Shown here: one piece after another, positions 11,080 to 21,200 of the stretch
Numbering within the stretch: the stretch's first letter is position 1
Layout: every line of letters begins with the position of its first letter
Origin: Viola odorata
Taxonomy: Eukaryota; Streptophyta; Magnoliopsida; Malpighiales; Violaceae
DNA: 64,000 bases
Direction of reading: 5' to 3'
Assembly: GCA_963691705.1 (NCBI GenBank)
Contig: OY829542.1
Coordinates: forward strand, 63,326,427-63,390,426
Program-made: the position numbers and the translations under genes
The notes under the pieces: generated by a model
What the model saw: the letters and a program-made list of their open reading frames with translations, nothing else
What the model was told of the DNA's origin: nothing
Database searches by the model: none

Positions 11080-12956
11080 GGGAAAATGCAAAATATGGCA
11101 CCTGTTGGGGTTACATTTCATTTGGCACATCTACCTTATTTCGTCTTTAAATGGTACTCGTACGTTAGTGTTTGATCACATTTGATACCTGCGGTCGTTT
11201 CCGTCGCCACTTTACCGTTATGTAGCTTATATGGGGAGCCACGTTAGCAGTGACCGCTGACATTGCTGACGTGGGGTGCCACGCAAGCGTATCCGACCCG
11301 AATTGTTCCGCCGTGGGTCGGATCGGGCTGCTGGTTGTGAACGACAACGACGAGTCGCTCAAGCTGGACTGATGGGCCAGGAGTTAAATTTTGGCCCACT
11401 ACCCAAGACCAAGACAGAACCAACTCTGACTTCAACCTCCAGCGCCGGTGCCACTACCGGCACGTCTGCAACTCCGGCGAACACAGCAGTCCGCAACCGG
11501 ACCAGCAGCCCACAACCGGCCATGCATCATAAATTAATGAATCCCAATATGCAATCAACAAATCCCACATGAATTCTGCGCCACTGATTTGGCAAATCCC
11601 AAATTAATTGGGCAAATTTTGATCCATTAATTCAATCCCAAATTCAATATAATCCATTAAAGAAAACTATTAAAGTGGGAAATTGCTTGACATATAATTG
11701 GGCACCAACCGCAAGCAACCACAATCAAGCAATTAATTAAATCAAGCGGCTGATGATGATTTGCCCAAATTAATCAACAATTATCATTCAAACAACAGTG
11801 TTGGTTTCAAATTGCCAAAGAAATTGCCGCATTAATAAACAGTATTGATTTCAAATTGCCGAGATCAATTCCCGAAATCAATCATCAAATCAATTCCCGA
11901 AATCAATTAACAATTATTAGCAATTCATACAAAATCAAAATTTAAAAGGCTCCGCTACCAATTTAAAGTAGAGAAGGAGTTGGAGTTGAACGACGGTTAG
12001 GTCGAGAAAAAGGAAAAGGAAAAATGAAGAAACGAGGGGAGATGTCGTGACGGTTGAGATGAAGGAGAGGTGTAAGTCCATGAACGTTCGCCAGGTCGTC
12101 CACCTTGGGCGACAGTCATTCACTTCAGTCCAGCTTGAGCGACACGTCGTTCGTCGTTTAAAATCAGCAGCCGACCCGACCCACGGGGGAACAATTCGGG
12201 TCGGATACGCTTGCGTGGCACCCCACGTCAGCAATGTCAGCGGTCACTGCTAACGTGGCTCCCCACATAAGCTACATAACGGTAAAGTGGCGACGGAAAC
12301 GGCCGCAGGTACCAAATGTGATCAAACACTAACGTACGAGTACCATTTAAAGATGAAATAAGGTAGAGATAGGGGTGAACAAAACCCGGACCGGCCCGGA
12401 AATCGGCCCGGAACCCGCTGTTTTTTGGCCCGGTCCGGCCCGGCCCGGTTTTTTTTTTTGTTTTTTGGCCCGGCCCGGAATTTTCCGGGCCCGTCCGGGC
12501 CTCCCATTGCTCAAACCCGGGAACCGGCCCGGCGGCCCGGAGGACCGGAAAAATATATAAATATATATATGCATTATAATATCAAAGTTTCTATTTGGTT
12601 TGATGGTTAACTCCTCATTAACCTTCTTAAAGGGGAGAGGTTTGAATCCTCTTGGCTCCCACTTTCTATTTTCTTTCTTTTTCCTTCTAAACATGTAAAA
12701 AAAAAAAAAAAAAAAAGAAAGAAGCCGGGTCAGGCCCGAAACCGGCCCGGCTCGACCCGCCAAAACTTGAACCGGCCCGGGCTGGCCAGTTAATGTCCGG
12801 GCCGGTCCGGGTCAATCCAAAGGGAAGCCCGGAAATTTCCGGACAGGTCTGGGTCTAGGCCAAAACCCGGCCCAAACCGGCCCGTGTACACCCCTAGGTA
12901 GAGATGCCAAATGAAATGTAACCCCAACGTACATGTGCCTTATTTTGCATTTTCCC
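11080..12956. mobile_element. Mutator-like nonautonomous element with long terminal inverted repeats
   Basis: Both ends are GGGAAAATGCAAAATA inward. The flanks carry a perfect direct duplication TATAGATAAA (11070-11079 and 12957-12966), of the 9-10 bp size made by Mutator-type transposases. The inverted repeats extend at least 250 bp, roughly 11080-11325 against 12171-12956 after removing a later insertion, and look nearly identical, so the element is young. The middle (about 11370-12120) is unique: a GC-rich part near 11400-11530 and an AAATCAATT-rich part. No transposase was found. The frames at 11276-11572 and 12047-12253 run out of the inverted repeats and are not convincing genes. The element is 1342 bp without the nested hAT and its extra duplication. 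Confidence 0.92.
12370..12896. mobile_element. hAT-like nonautonomous element nested in the Mutator-like repeat
   Basis: The 527-bp element begins TAGGGGTGAACA and ends TGTACACCCCTA. It is flanked by a perfect 8-bp duplication GGTAGAGA (12362-12369 and 12897-12904), the hAT signature. The sequence between is full of CCGGCCCGG-type words on both strands and contains an A-run at about 12697-12714. It interrupts the right inverted repeat of the Mutator-like element: deleting it with one duplication copy restores the match to the left repeat. Confidence 0.93.
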
Positions 12957-12966
12957 TATAGATAAA

Positions 12967-13449
12967 AGTAAAAAAAGAAGAAGATAAAATTAAATTATTA
13001 TAAATTACGTACATAGTAAAATATTAAAAAAATCATATTTTCACATTTTAAATGTTTTTCTGTTTAAATGATTTAGTTAAGTTTTGATTCAATCAAGAGA
13101 ATTTACCATTAAGTTAATATTTTTCTTTTTTTTTCTTTTGAAAAAATGGTTGTTGTGGTATGTCAATTCAGCGAGTAATTATATAATACGCTCATTGTAT
13201 TATGTCATTTCATTTACTCTCTCACATTAGTTAATAAAAAAGTTTCACGTTAACGTTGATGGTTATTGTTAAATTTTAAATTTTCAAAATTTATAAATTT
13301 AGGTAAGGGTAGAAACCGAAATTAACAATATTTTCAGTATTTGAGTTAACAAAAAAACTGAAGCCAAGTAGGATTTTGTCTATGATAATTAATTGAGAAT
13401 CCTTAGTTTTTTTTGTTTTTTTGTTTTTCCTTTTAAATGAAGTTCACTA
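12967..13449. other. AT-rich intergenic
   Basis: No gene or recognisable repeat. Confidence 0.4.
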
Positions 13450-13935
13450 CTAAGAACAATTATTCAGAACAGCAAGTGTGATCACCTCGGGGCATACCTT
13501 TATCCAAACATTTTTCAAACCAAAAAATAAAGCAAAATTTGCTAAGATATGCACCAGAATATTTAGAGTCTGACGAAAATGACAAAAGGAGCATGATGGA
13601 TATAGCGAGGCTAAATGGGCCACATTATGTAGGATTAGACCTGTATATCCAAACAGGAGCTCCCTCTCTCTTAAAGCTTGAACGATCTCAAGACAGTCAG
13701 ACTCGACAACGACAGACTGAAAGTCCTGTTGAATCTCATATTTTAGAACAACCCGGATCGTCATAGCCTTAGTTGTAGCCACCCCCAGCTTGGAAGGGAT
13801 ATGCACAACCCCCCGTCATAATATAGGTGCTAGAGGAGTCTCTTGCTAGGAACCCAAGGCCCGAAGATACAGAACCACCGTCACATCAGTGTTTAGCTTG
13901 ACATGCCCCCTCGAGGGTGGAGACCATCTAGAAGT
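13450..13935 (-). pseudogene. degenerate RNase H-like domain fragment of a non-LTR retrotransposon
   Basis: On the minus strand the sequence begins near 13930 with RGHVKLNTD, shifts frame to SSGLGFLARDSSSTY, then shifts again into an open stretch. That stretch contains VATTKAMTIRVVLKYEIQ, VVVESDCLEIVQAL and HNVAHLASLYPSCSFCHFRQTLN. The order (strand with Asp, AE.KA.. helix, E.D....V) is that of the plant RVT_3/RNase H-like domain. At least two frameshifts and no start show it is dead. It ends near 13450. It belongs to a different LINE type from the element at 40765, whose second frame ends without an RNase H domain. Confidence 0.75.
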
Positions 13936-14243
13936 TTGTAGTCCCATTAATGGAGCAGCAGACTAGGACACACTAGTGGAGTCTCGACTTTCGGGAGGTT
14001 AGCCTCCCTATATTCCGATAAGAGTTTCCCCCCTCAAGAGAACTACCTAAGGTGACTCGTCTACCAATCAAAAATTCTATTATTTTTAGATGTCCAAATT
14101 GACCAGAGGACCGACACTACTTCTACGACTTCAGTGACATCCACGACCTCCCTCAGTTAAAGTACCCAACCCTAAAATAGTAAGATGGACAGTGCCACTA
14201 TTTTATCCCAGAAGACCACTTAAGTATTTATTTTTACTAAATA

Positions 14244-15147
14244 CTCCCTCCAGTTTTCTTTAAACGACTTTTATTATTTGGGCACGCATATTAAGGATGC
14301 CGGATGACTCACTATTTGAGACAATTTTGCCCCGAATTTTTTCTCGGACGTACGTTAAAGATTAACTTACGCTCGGAAAAAAGTACAGATTTTTTAAAGT
14401 CAAATAGTGAGTAATCTGATTTTTTCGATATGCGTGCTTAAATAGTACTCCCTCTGTCCAAATATATTGGACGTTTTAGCCTAAATTTCGTGTCCAAATA
14501 TAATTGACGTCATTGGTAAATGTATCCGTTTATTTTGCTTTTAACCAAAAACGTCCTTAAACGACAAGTCATTTTATGCACGAAGGACGCGTCATACCGG
14601 GCAAAAAAAGGAAACGAAAACAATCAAGGACCACATTTGAAATGTTTTGGGGGACATTGATAAGAATGTGTCAGAGTAAAACAGAAAAGTATGTGAAAGG
14701 TAGGGAAAAGTATGCAGCGCGTGGAAAGGAATATTGGGACGTTTCCGGCAAGAGGAGGCGCGTGGCTGCTCTGAATGGGTCCGTTCCAACTGCTCCCGAC
14801 TCGAGACGTCCTTCCTCTCTTTTATGTGGGGGTGGTGAGAACAGAAAATGGTAGGTCACGCTGGTTCCGAGCAGAGACTGCTTAATTGGATTTTGGGAAA
14901 AGAATGAAGGAAAGAGAAGAAGGCCACTGACACAAACAATTCACTCTCTTTCTCATCGTACACATCATCACCCTTGATCTTCCTTGACCTTGGACTTTCA
15001 ACCCATCCAATGGCTTCCAATTGCTGCCATCTCCCACTGACATCTGATATGAGGATCCCACCACCCTTAATAAGAGTGATTCATTCCCTCGTGTCCATTA
15101 AAAAAGGACGGAGGGAGTAAGATTCATTTAAAGAAAACCGGAGGGAG
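14244..15147. mobile_element. Stowaway-like MITE split by a nested insertion
   Basis: The left end starts CTCCCTCCAGTTTTCTTTAAA and the right end reads TTTAAAGAAAACCGGAGGGAG, flanked by TA (14242-14243 and 15148-15149). The left arm continues to a GGGCACGCATA segment. Its inverted partner, TATGCGTGCTTAAATAG, sits at about 14429-14445, immediately before the nested element, and the last 28 bp of the right arm lie after it (15120-15147). The original MITE was therefore about 230 bp. Confidence 0.88.
14448..15117. mobile_element. mariner-type element nested in the MITE, 670 bp
   Basis: It starts CTCCCTCTGTCC and ends GGACGGAGGGAG, flanked by TA (14446-14447 and 15118-15119). Only about the first 12 bp and a nearby TGGAC word match between the ends. 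The long interior shows no transposase and includes a short frame (14576-14854) without recognisable sequence, so it may be captured DNA. Two different half-elements could give the same picture. Confidence 0.7.
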
Positions 15148-15329
15148 TATAACGTTAATGATATAATGTGTATCACTTAAGTAGAGGCTTCTAGATGTAT
15201 ATTTCAATACCGTAGAAAAGTAACCTAAAATTTTAAAAAAAAACTATAAAATATAAAATGAGAGATATGGACTTTTTATTTCTCTCTATGATACTGTATT
15301 TTAGCTGCAACAGTTAGTTAATTAATTAA

Positions 15330-15887
15330 TTAATAATGGATTATAGTGACATTATACTCGACAATAGCGCCGTTCTTTGCATCGACGCTATAAGTCTTGA
15401 GATGGGCATACCCTCTGGCCATCCTGAACTGCCCTCTTCCTCCGACCACCGCAAGCTCGCGCTCCGTATCCATCACTGGATTCCTCGAAAACACGCTAAT
15501 GGAGCTTCCATTAAACTTCCCACTCGTAAAACCAAAGTCAAAGTAGGCCACCAGATTCAACACACCTTGACCAGACGACACATACATCCCTTGGGCATTT
15601 CCGATGACCCCAGAGCTCAGTTTTGGGCCCACTGTGAGAGGGTCATCGATGACATATACGCTGCCAAACGGAGTGACAGACGACGCGTCGTTGGTGGAGT
15701 TGGGCTTGGCGACAAGGACGGCAGTTGGGTTTTTCCCACCCAAAGTATCATGGAAAAAGAAATGAAGATTTGTGACTCTCTCCTGGTGTGGGACATGGGT
15801 TTGTTGCGTATAGTATGAGTCTTCCACGGCAGCGGCGACTACGGTGGCCAGAAAGAGAAAAGCCAATGTCAATTTGTTGTTTTCCAT
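15330..15887 (-). CDS. dirigent family protein (185 aa)
   Basis: Single-exon gene, as is usual for the family. The start at 15885-15887 gives a hydrophobic signal peptide (LTLAFLFLATVVAAAV, about residues 6-22) for secretion to the apoplast. Family blocks follow in order: LHFFFHDTLGG (about 42-52), AVLVAKP, FGSVYVIDDPLT, GNAQGMYVSS (about 98-107), LNLVAYFDFGFTSGKFNGSSI and the C-terminal ELAVVGGRGQFRMARGYAHLKT. Asp and Gly residues of the dirigent barrel are in place, and Asn-X-Ser/Thr glycosylation sites are present. Dirigent proteins steer stereoselective coupling of phenoxy radicals in lignan and related pathways. The exact substrate cannot be told from sequence. It is intact and flanked by MITEs. 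Confidence 0.95.
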   Translation of the reverse strand: MENNKLTLAFLFLATVVAAAVEDSYYTQQTHVPHQERVTNLHFFFHDTLGGKNPTAVLVAKPNSTNDASSVTPFGSVYVIDDPLTVGPKLSSGVIGNAQGMYVSSGQGVLNLVAYFDFGFTSGKFNGSSISVFSRNPVMDTERELAVVGGRGQFRMARGYAHLKTYSVDAKNGAIVEYNVTIIHY

Positions 15888-15937
15888 CTTGTTTTTCTTA
15901 ACAACAATATTGGTTTTAGGCTCTACCTTTCTTGGGT

Positions 15938-15948
15938 TGTATATATGG
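15938..15948 (-). promoter_or_regulatory. TATA box of the dirigent gene
   Basis: The minus strand reads CATATATACAA, about 50-60 bp upstream of the ATG at 15887. This implies a short leader. Motif evidence only. Confidence 0.5.
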
Positions 15949-16249
15949 TTGGTTATAAAAACAAGTTTTCTACTATGTAACAGAGAAAATTCTAATATAA
16001 ACTTCCATTTTTGTCATAGCCAAAATAAAAGATTTCCATTTTCGGTAAACATAAAAATCTGTTTCTTAAGGAAGGAAAGTCTTGAGAGATAAGATTGATA
16101 TATTGTTATCAAAAGAAAAGATACAGTTTTTTAATATAAATAATACTTAAGATACTAATTAATAATATTTTTATCCTTCTATTTATATTTTTGTATTAAT
16201 TTGGCTCATTTAAGTAACGATATGCATAATCAAATATTTAGTTTGGTGA

Positions 16250-16430
16250 TGTGATATTATTTAATATTGTTTAACTGATGTGACAATTCATATAATATAC
16301 TCATATTAGATTTTTTTAATAAAAAAAATTGAATTTTAAAGTCATTACCCGACCCATTAAGCCATTTCATCGTTTAATGGGTCGGGTAAATGAGTTTAAA
16401 ATCTATTTTTTTATATGATTGGTGTTTATC
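16250..16430. repeat. foldback repeat related to the element near 62450
   Basis: The stem TTACCCGACCCATTAA pairs with TTAATGGGTCGGGTAA across a 12-14 bp loop, and the pairing continues outward through ATTTTAAA segments. The flank TTTAATATTGTTTAACTGATGTGACAAT resembles the sequence at about 62440-62470. This suggests a second, degraded copy of the same foldback family. Confidence 0.65.
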
Positions 16431-16666
16431 TCTTACTAATTAAGTTATATTATTATTGTTACTTTAGTAAATAATTATCAAATCAATGTAAAAATATCAC
16501 GCGGACTTTGAGTATAAAAGTTAGTTAAAATGTTAGTATCTCTAGCATTACTCTTTGGAAATAATTTTATATTCTAAAAAAAGAATAAGAATTATATAAC
16601 ATTCTTGATACTAATAAACTTTAACTATGCACCGAACTTTTTTTTTAACCTAAATGAAACAATCAA

Positions 16667-16865
16667 TCAATTACAACCTAACCCGACGAGGGATAAAAGA
16701 GCCAGTCTTGTCGCCATTAACAAAATGTATAACGCTATGATGAGCATCAACATGATAAAGAGAAAGTAGCCCGTGTGAAAAGGCAAGGTTTGCCAACCTA
16801 TATGCAACTGAGTTGGCTTCCCAGTAGATATGACAGAATCGACATGCTCCAAAAGAAGTTTCACA
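16667..16865 (-). pseudogene. short RNase H-like fragment of a LINE
   Basis: One minus-strand frame reads CHIYWEANSVAYRLANLAFS and continues to SFIPRRVRL and a stop. This is the final helix of the RNase H-like domain (the REANSVADRLA-type motif) with substitutions. The fragment has no start and abuts the F-box/MYND fragment on the other strand. Confidence 0.6.
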
Positions 16866-16873
16866 TCCACACG

Positions 16874-17545
16874 AACCACGCGCGGGCTCTGTACTCGCTT
16901 GCTCTGATACAGTTCAACGGGAGTGGCGGGTCCAAAAACGACAAAAATCTTCGCGCCGGTGTCGCTTTATGCTGCGTTCTTGGGTCACGTCAACGCGCTT
17001 CGCGAGCTAGGCCACTGCCGCGTTCCGGTTCTAGTTGGAAAAGTGCTGTGGGAAAAGTACTGTGTGGAAAGTACTTCTGGAAAAGTGCTGTGGGAAACGA
17101 GAATTTGTTTTATGGTGTTTGGTAAAAATTGCGGTTAAAATTTTGGTTGGAATATAAAATGACTATAAAGGGCATAAAACCCATTTTTAAAAAATTAATA
17201 AAAATAGGAAAAGTGGATCTAGAATTATTTATCTTGAGATGGAGATTTTATTGTGATAGTTTTTAATTTAATTTATTCTATTATATAAAGTAAAAAAATA
17301 AAATTAAAATGAAAAAAAAAAAAAAAACATAAAAAGTGTCAAACGCAGCTGCACTGGAGCAATTTGCTCCAGCCTGTGCAGCTGGTTTTAGCTCTTGCCC
17401 ATCCCTTGGTTTGAACTGGGCTTCTTGAAAAGCTCAGTTCCAATGGTGTTTACCAAACACCTTAACTAGGAAAAGTCTACTTGGAAAAGTGCTTTCCAAG
17501 TAGAACCTAAACCCCAAAGGGGCACTAAGACGGTTACGGGAAGGT
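16874..17545 (+). pseudogene. F-box/MYND protein fragment (Sel1-repeat part), frameshifted and interrupted
   Basis: The plus strand encodes HARALYSLALIQFNGSGG, then SKNDKNLRAGVALC. After a small deletion it shifts frame to AAFLGHVNALRELGHC (ends about 17014). These blocks are the Sel1-like repeats of plant F-box proteins with a C-terminal MYND finger (At1g67340/At5g50450 type, recalled). The next expected residues, QDGYG, appear only at about 17527-17542, after a hAT-like insertion. A frameshift, an insertion and missing ends make this a pseudogene. Its likely continuation is the MYND fragment at 23947. Confidence 0.7.
17015..17526. mobile_element. hAT-like nonautonomous element inside the F-box fragment
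   Basis: The right end, read inward, is TAGTGCCCCTTTGGGGTTTA, a common plant hAT terminus, followed by GGTTCTACTTGGAAA. A matching GGTTCTAGTTGGAAAA lies near the left end (about 17028-17043), and GGTGTTTGGTAAA near 17113 is inverted near 17447. The left terminus and the target duplication are not clean, so the left border is approximate. Local GGAAAAGTGCTGTGG repeats occur at 17037-17095. Confidence 0.55.
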
Positions 17546-17606
17546 CGTCAGTTGTTAATTCAGTTACTTTTTAGAGTATTTTAATAATTAATTATACTTT
17601 AAACTA

Positions 17607-17852
17607 CTCCCTCCGACATTTTAGAATAGTAAAAATTCGTAGGATAATAATCTTTAATCTTATTTTATTTCACATTGTTTCATTTTTACTCCTAATTTTT
17701 AATAAAATTACCACAACATCATCAAATTGGGTTGATTAATAAAAAAAAATTGTCATTTACACAAAATATATGCTTCGAAATGCATAAAATGATAAGTATT
17801 ATGAACAGTAAAAATCCGTAGGAAAATGACAATTAAAAGTGTCTAGAGGGAG
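17607..17852. mobile_element. Stowaway-like MITE, 246 bp
   Basis: The ends are CTCCCTCCGACA and TCTAGAGGGAG with TA on both sides (17605-17606, 17853-17854). The interior shares several words with the MITE at 62625 (CATCATCAAATTGGGTTGAT, AATATATGCTTCG, AATCCGTAGGAAA), so both belong to one family. Confidence 0.85.
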
Positions 17853-18205
17853 TATTAACAAACCAATTAAAATACTTTGTTAATTGATATTTTACCTTTA
17901 AAATTTCACTCGGAACTCTATAAAGAAACTCTCTTCCCTATCCTTGAGACAAAATGTTACAAAATCAAAGCCAAAACGATACCATACAACACAAAATCAC
18001 ATGAAGCCGCATATAAAACAACAATAAGAACCTACACAAAACCGCGGCACATGGTTTCTTTTCCTTTTCTACGGCTCCTTTTAACACTAGAGGCTCATTA
18101 TGTTCGATGTCGCCAAGAAGAGCTCCTATCAATATGATCATGCCCAGAATCCCATCTGTTTCTCTGTCCACCAACATTAACATTTGCATTTGCATTGGTT
18201 TCTGA

Positions 18206-21200
18206 TTACCTGTCCCAAAAACTCTGATTCCGAAACTGCATTTCGTTGGAAATCCTCATGCCATGGTTTCCCCTTCCTCGTCCTTGCGCAAGCACCCTAG
18301 CGTGGTCACCGCGGATAATTGGGTGGGTGCTCTTGAAAAAAAAAATCACAGAACGAACAGTGAAACTAGTGGTTGGAAAACGAACCTTCGGGCTGGGGGT
18401 TGGTTTCCATAGTATTCGTGCCAAAGTATCGTCTTCTCTATGTCAGATTCAGTAATTGTCTAAACACATAAATTCTATCATAATTAATCACCATTTTCCA
18501 TGAATAGTAATCACTAATAATGAGTAGAAATACCTTAGGAGGAAATACCACACCCTCCAATGGTCTTGGGATAAATTGGCTTTCCTTAGGCGGCTCAAAT
18601 TGGAGACAGCTACAAAAAATATAAAAACTTTAGTTGAAAACTAAAAATAAACAAGTGGAAGGTACGAAAAATATTTGCAGCAAGACTTAGTCTTGCTTAC
18701 AGTATACTTCTCTCATCAATGGAAAGAACAGAAAAGTCTACTGCAGACAACTGAACGAACCCACCAATTCCACTACTGCAAAAGGTACCAAACAAGGTTA
18801 GATGATTAGCCATCGCTGAAACTGATGAGATGCAACTGTTTTACATAACAATTTGAACAACCTTGAAGCATCAATCTGGATTGATTCGTTTGGCTTCCCA
18901 TCTATTAAATTTGACACAAGTGATGCATCGATGCTTGATTTTCTCACAAAAAGCTTTTCAAATTTCTCCATATTTCTCTCAGCTTCAGGATTCTGAAGAA
19001 TCACAAAAGACCAAGGTAAGTATACTTGATCGTTAAAAATGGCTTCAAAGATCGATAAAAAATAGTGTAGGTAGCAACAAAAGAACTGCAAACCTCAAGG
19101 TCCTTCTCGATTTTCTTCGTAGCAGTTAAAAGCCTTTCCTCATTGATAAACGGTAGCTTGCAAATTCCCTTGTGGAGACAATTGACATTATAAGAAACAC
19201 ATTAATGAGATCATTATAATGAGGCAGACTGCAAGAATATATAATTGAAGACAACTCCAATGAGACAACAGAGACAATAGGTTCCCGTAAAAAGTACAAT
19301 AAAGATGTTTGCAAACCTGCCACAAAAATCGCTTTCCGTCCACATCAATGTCAAAGTCTGCCCACCATTTTTTGTCAAAAAGAAAAAGTTACTAGTTTTG
19401 CTATCCACTCAGATACATGAAATTAAGAAATTTCTCCTCACCAATGGGATAGAAATCGATTATTTCTGAATTGTCATCGGTCATGAGGCGTTGGTATGCC
19501 GTAGGGAGAGCATGAGCACTACATAAAAGCAGTTTCAGTCAATACATAATTAACGGAGTATATGGATAGCTAGTGCAGATTAACCTTCTTGGAGGCAGAA
19601 CACCCATGAGCTGATCAAAGGGCTTAAATGGAACCCCTTTCTTGAACTTCACTTGTGTCTGCGCAAGGCTCTTGAAATCAGAAGCAAAAGGTCCATAATG
19701 GTATGGATAGTACCTGACAATAAGGTGTGATGTTAATGTCCTATCGTATCAGCATTTCTCCAACAGGTAATACCACTTTGGAACTATTAAAAAACTTTAT
19801 ACCAAGTCCATGAAGGAACTCCTGAGAAGTAATATAGAAGACTCCATAGCAGTCCTTCTGTATACTTCTCAACCTTCAAAGCCAACCAAGAAATGGAAGA
19901 TCAACATTGACTATAGAATTAATTATATCCTTCAATAAACAGATTCAAGGCGGATAAATGCACAACTTATAACATACTATTTCTTTCTTCTTTGCTTCCA
20001 TAGCAAGCATGCCCTCTGCGGAGAATTTTACTCGGTAGTATCTCTCTTTCCACCCAGGCATCCCCAATTTTACCTATTGATGAGTTAAACAAGCAAGTCA
20101 TCACTCTTCTCAAATTGTTCGTTCATCTCAGGTTCTTATTCTTCAACAAAACAAATTTCAAATATAAAGGATGCATACCAGGTCCACCAAACTTCCACTT
20201 TTGAAAAGATCAGAATTCTGCCGAAGGCAAAGTCTGAGCTTTTCTTTCAGCTGCTTGGTATTTTCTAGCTGCAACGAAAAACAACAAACAACAATGGATA
20301 ATGAATATATAACAAATATGTACTATATTTTCACAAGGCAAGAAGGAAAAAAACATGTTGAGTAAACTCTGCCAATAGAATTACCATTTGCTCCGAAGTA
20401 CACTTTTCCTGAAGTGATAAGTCAGGGTTGATGGTGATATTCGAGTTCTCACCATCCTGTTCCTGACCATCCTTTACGGTAGCTTGAGTTAGATATTGTA
20501 CACGACCATATTGTTCACTATACCAATGATGGATGATGTGTGAATCAATTTAGTTCACTCACCACATCAGGATATTCATGGAGACGCCGAAGCCTTCTCT
20601 CACGCAATTCAGATCTTTTCTTGAAGATCTTTTCTTCATGCATCCCAACTTGAAGGATGAATTTCTCCACCCTCGTTAACTTAATAAATCCATTCTTCGA
20701 GTCGTGAACCTGTTAAGTTTTTGCAAGAGCAAACCCGTCATTAGATTAGAAATATATGCATTTCATCCGCCCTATAATGTTAAATAATGCCACATACTAC
20801 AGATTACCCGCTGCATGCAAACCAGATAGCCTCCCATGTTCTTAAACTGTTCCTTGTAAACTGTCATTAACAGATCAATCCCTCCCTAAACATTCCAATA
20901 CAGAACTAGTTAAAACTTTGAGTCTTGAGTTTTTTTATTCATTAATCTCATCCTCATTGTATTATAGCCTGACCTCATTAATTTCCAACGTAGGCATATG
21001 AGGAAGAAAATCATTCCCCGCGATTAAGCAAATAAAGATGAAATCATCAATGATTCTCTCAAGATCAAAAGTAAATTTTTCAGGAGGGTTGGGGATCTGC
21101 ATGTCCAGCTCCAGGTACTCCCGCAGTATCCATATATGCAGAAACTGCATTACCGCGATATATTAAAAGAGATGGTTAAAATAGAGAAACAGAGCTGTGA

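Noticed and set aside
11276..12253. Open frames inside the Mutator-like element
   Set aside because: They start or end in the inverted repeats, show no transposase or host-gene motif, and mirror each other where the arms pair.
12596..12650. tRNA-like stretch with A-box and B-box words
   Set aside because: It cannot be folded into a cloverleaf by eye and lies within the hAT-like element; neither a tRNA gene nor a clear SINE.
12347..12763. 138-codon minus-strand frame rich in Gly-Pro-Arg
   Set aside because: Product of the CCGGCCCGG-rich hAT-like element; no domain.
14576..14854. 92-codon frame in the nested mariner-type element
   Set aside because: Basic, low-complexity translation without recognisable domain; overlapping minus-strand frames of similar size.
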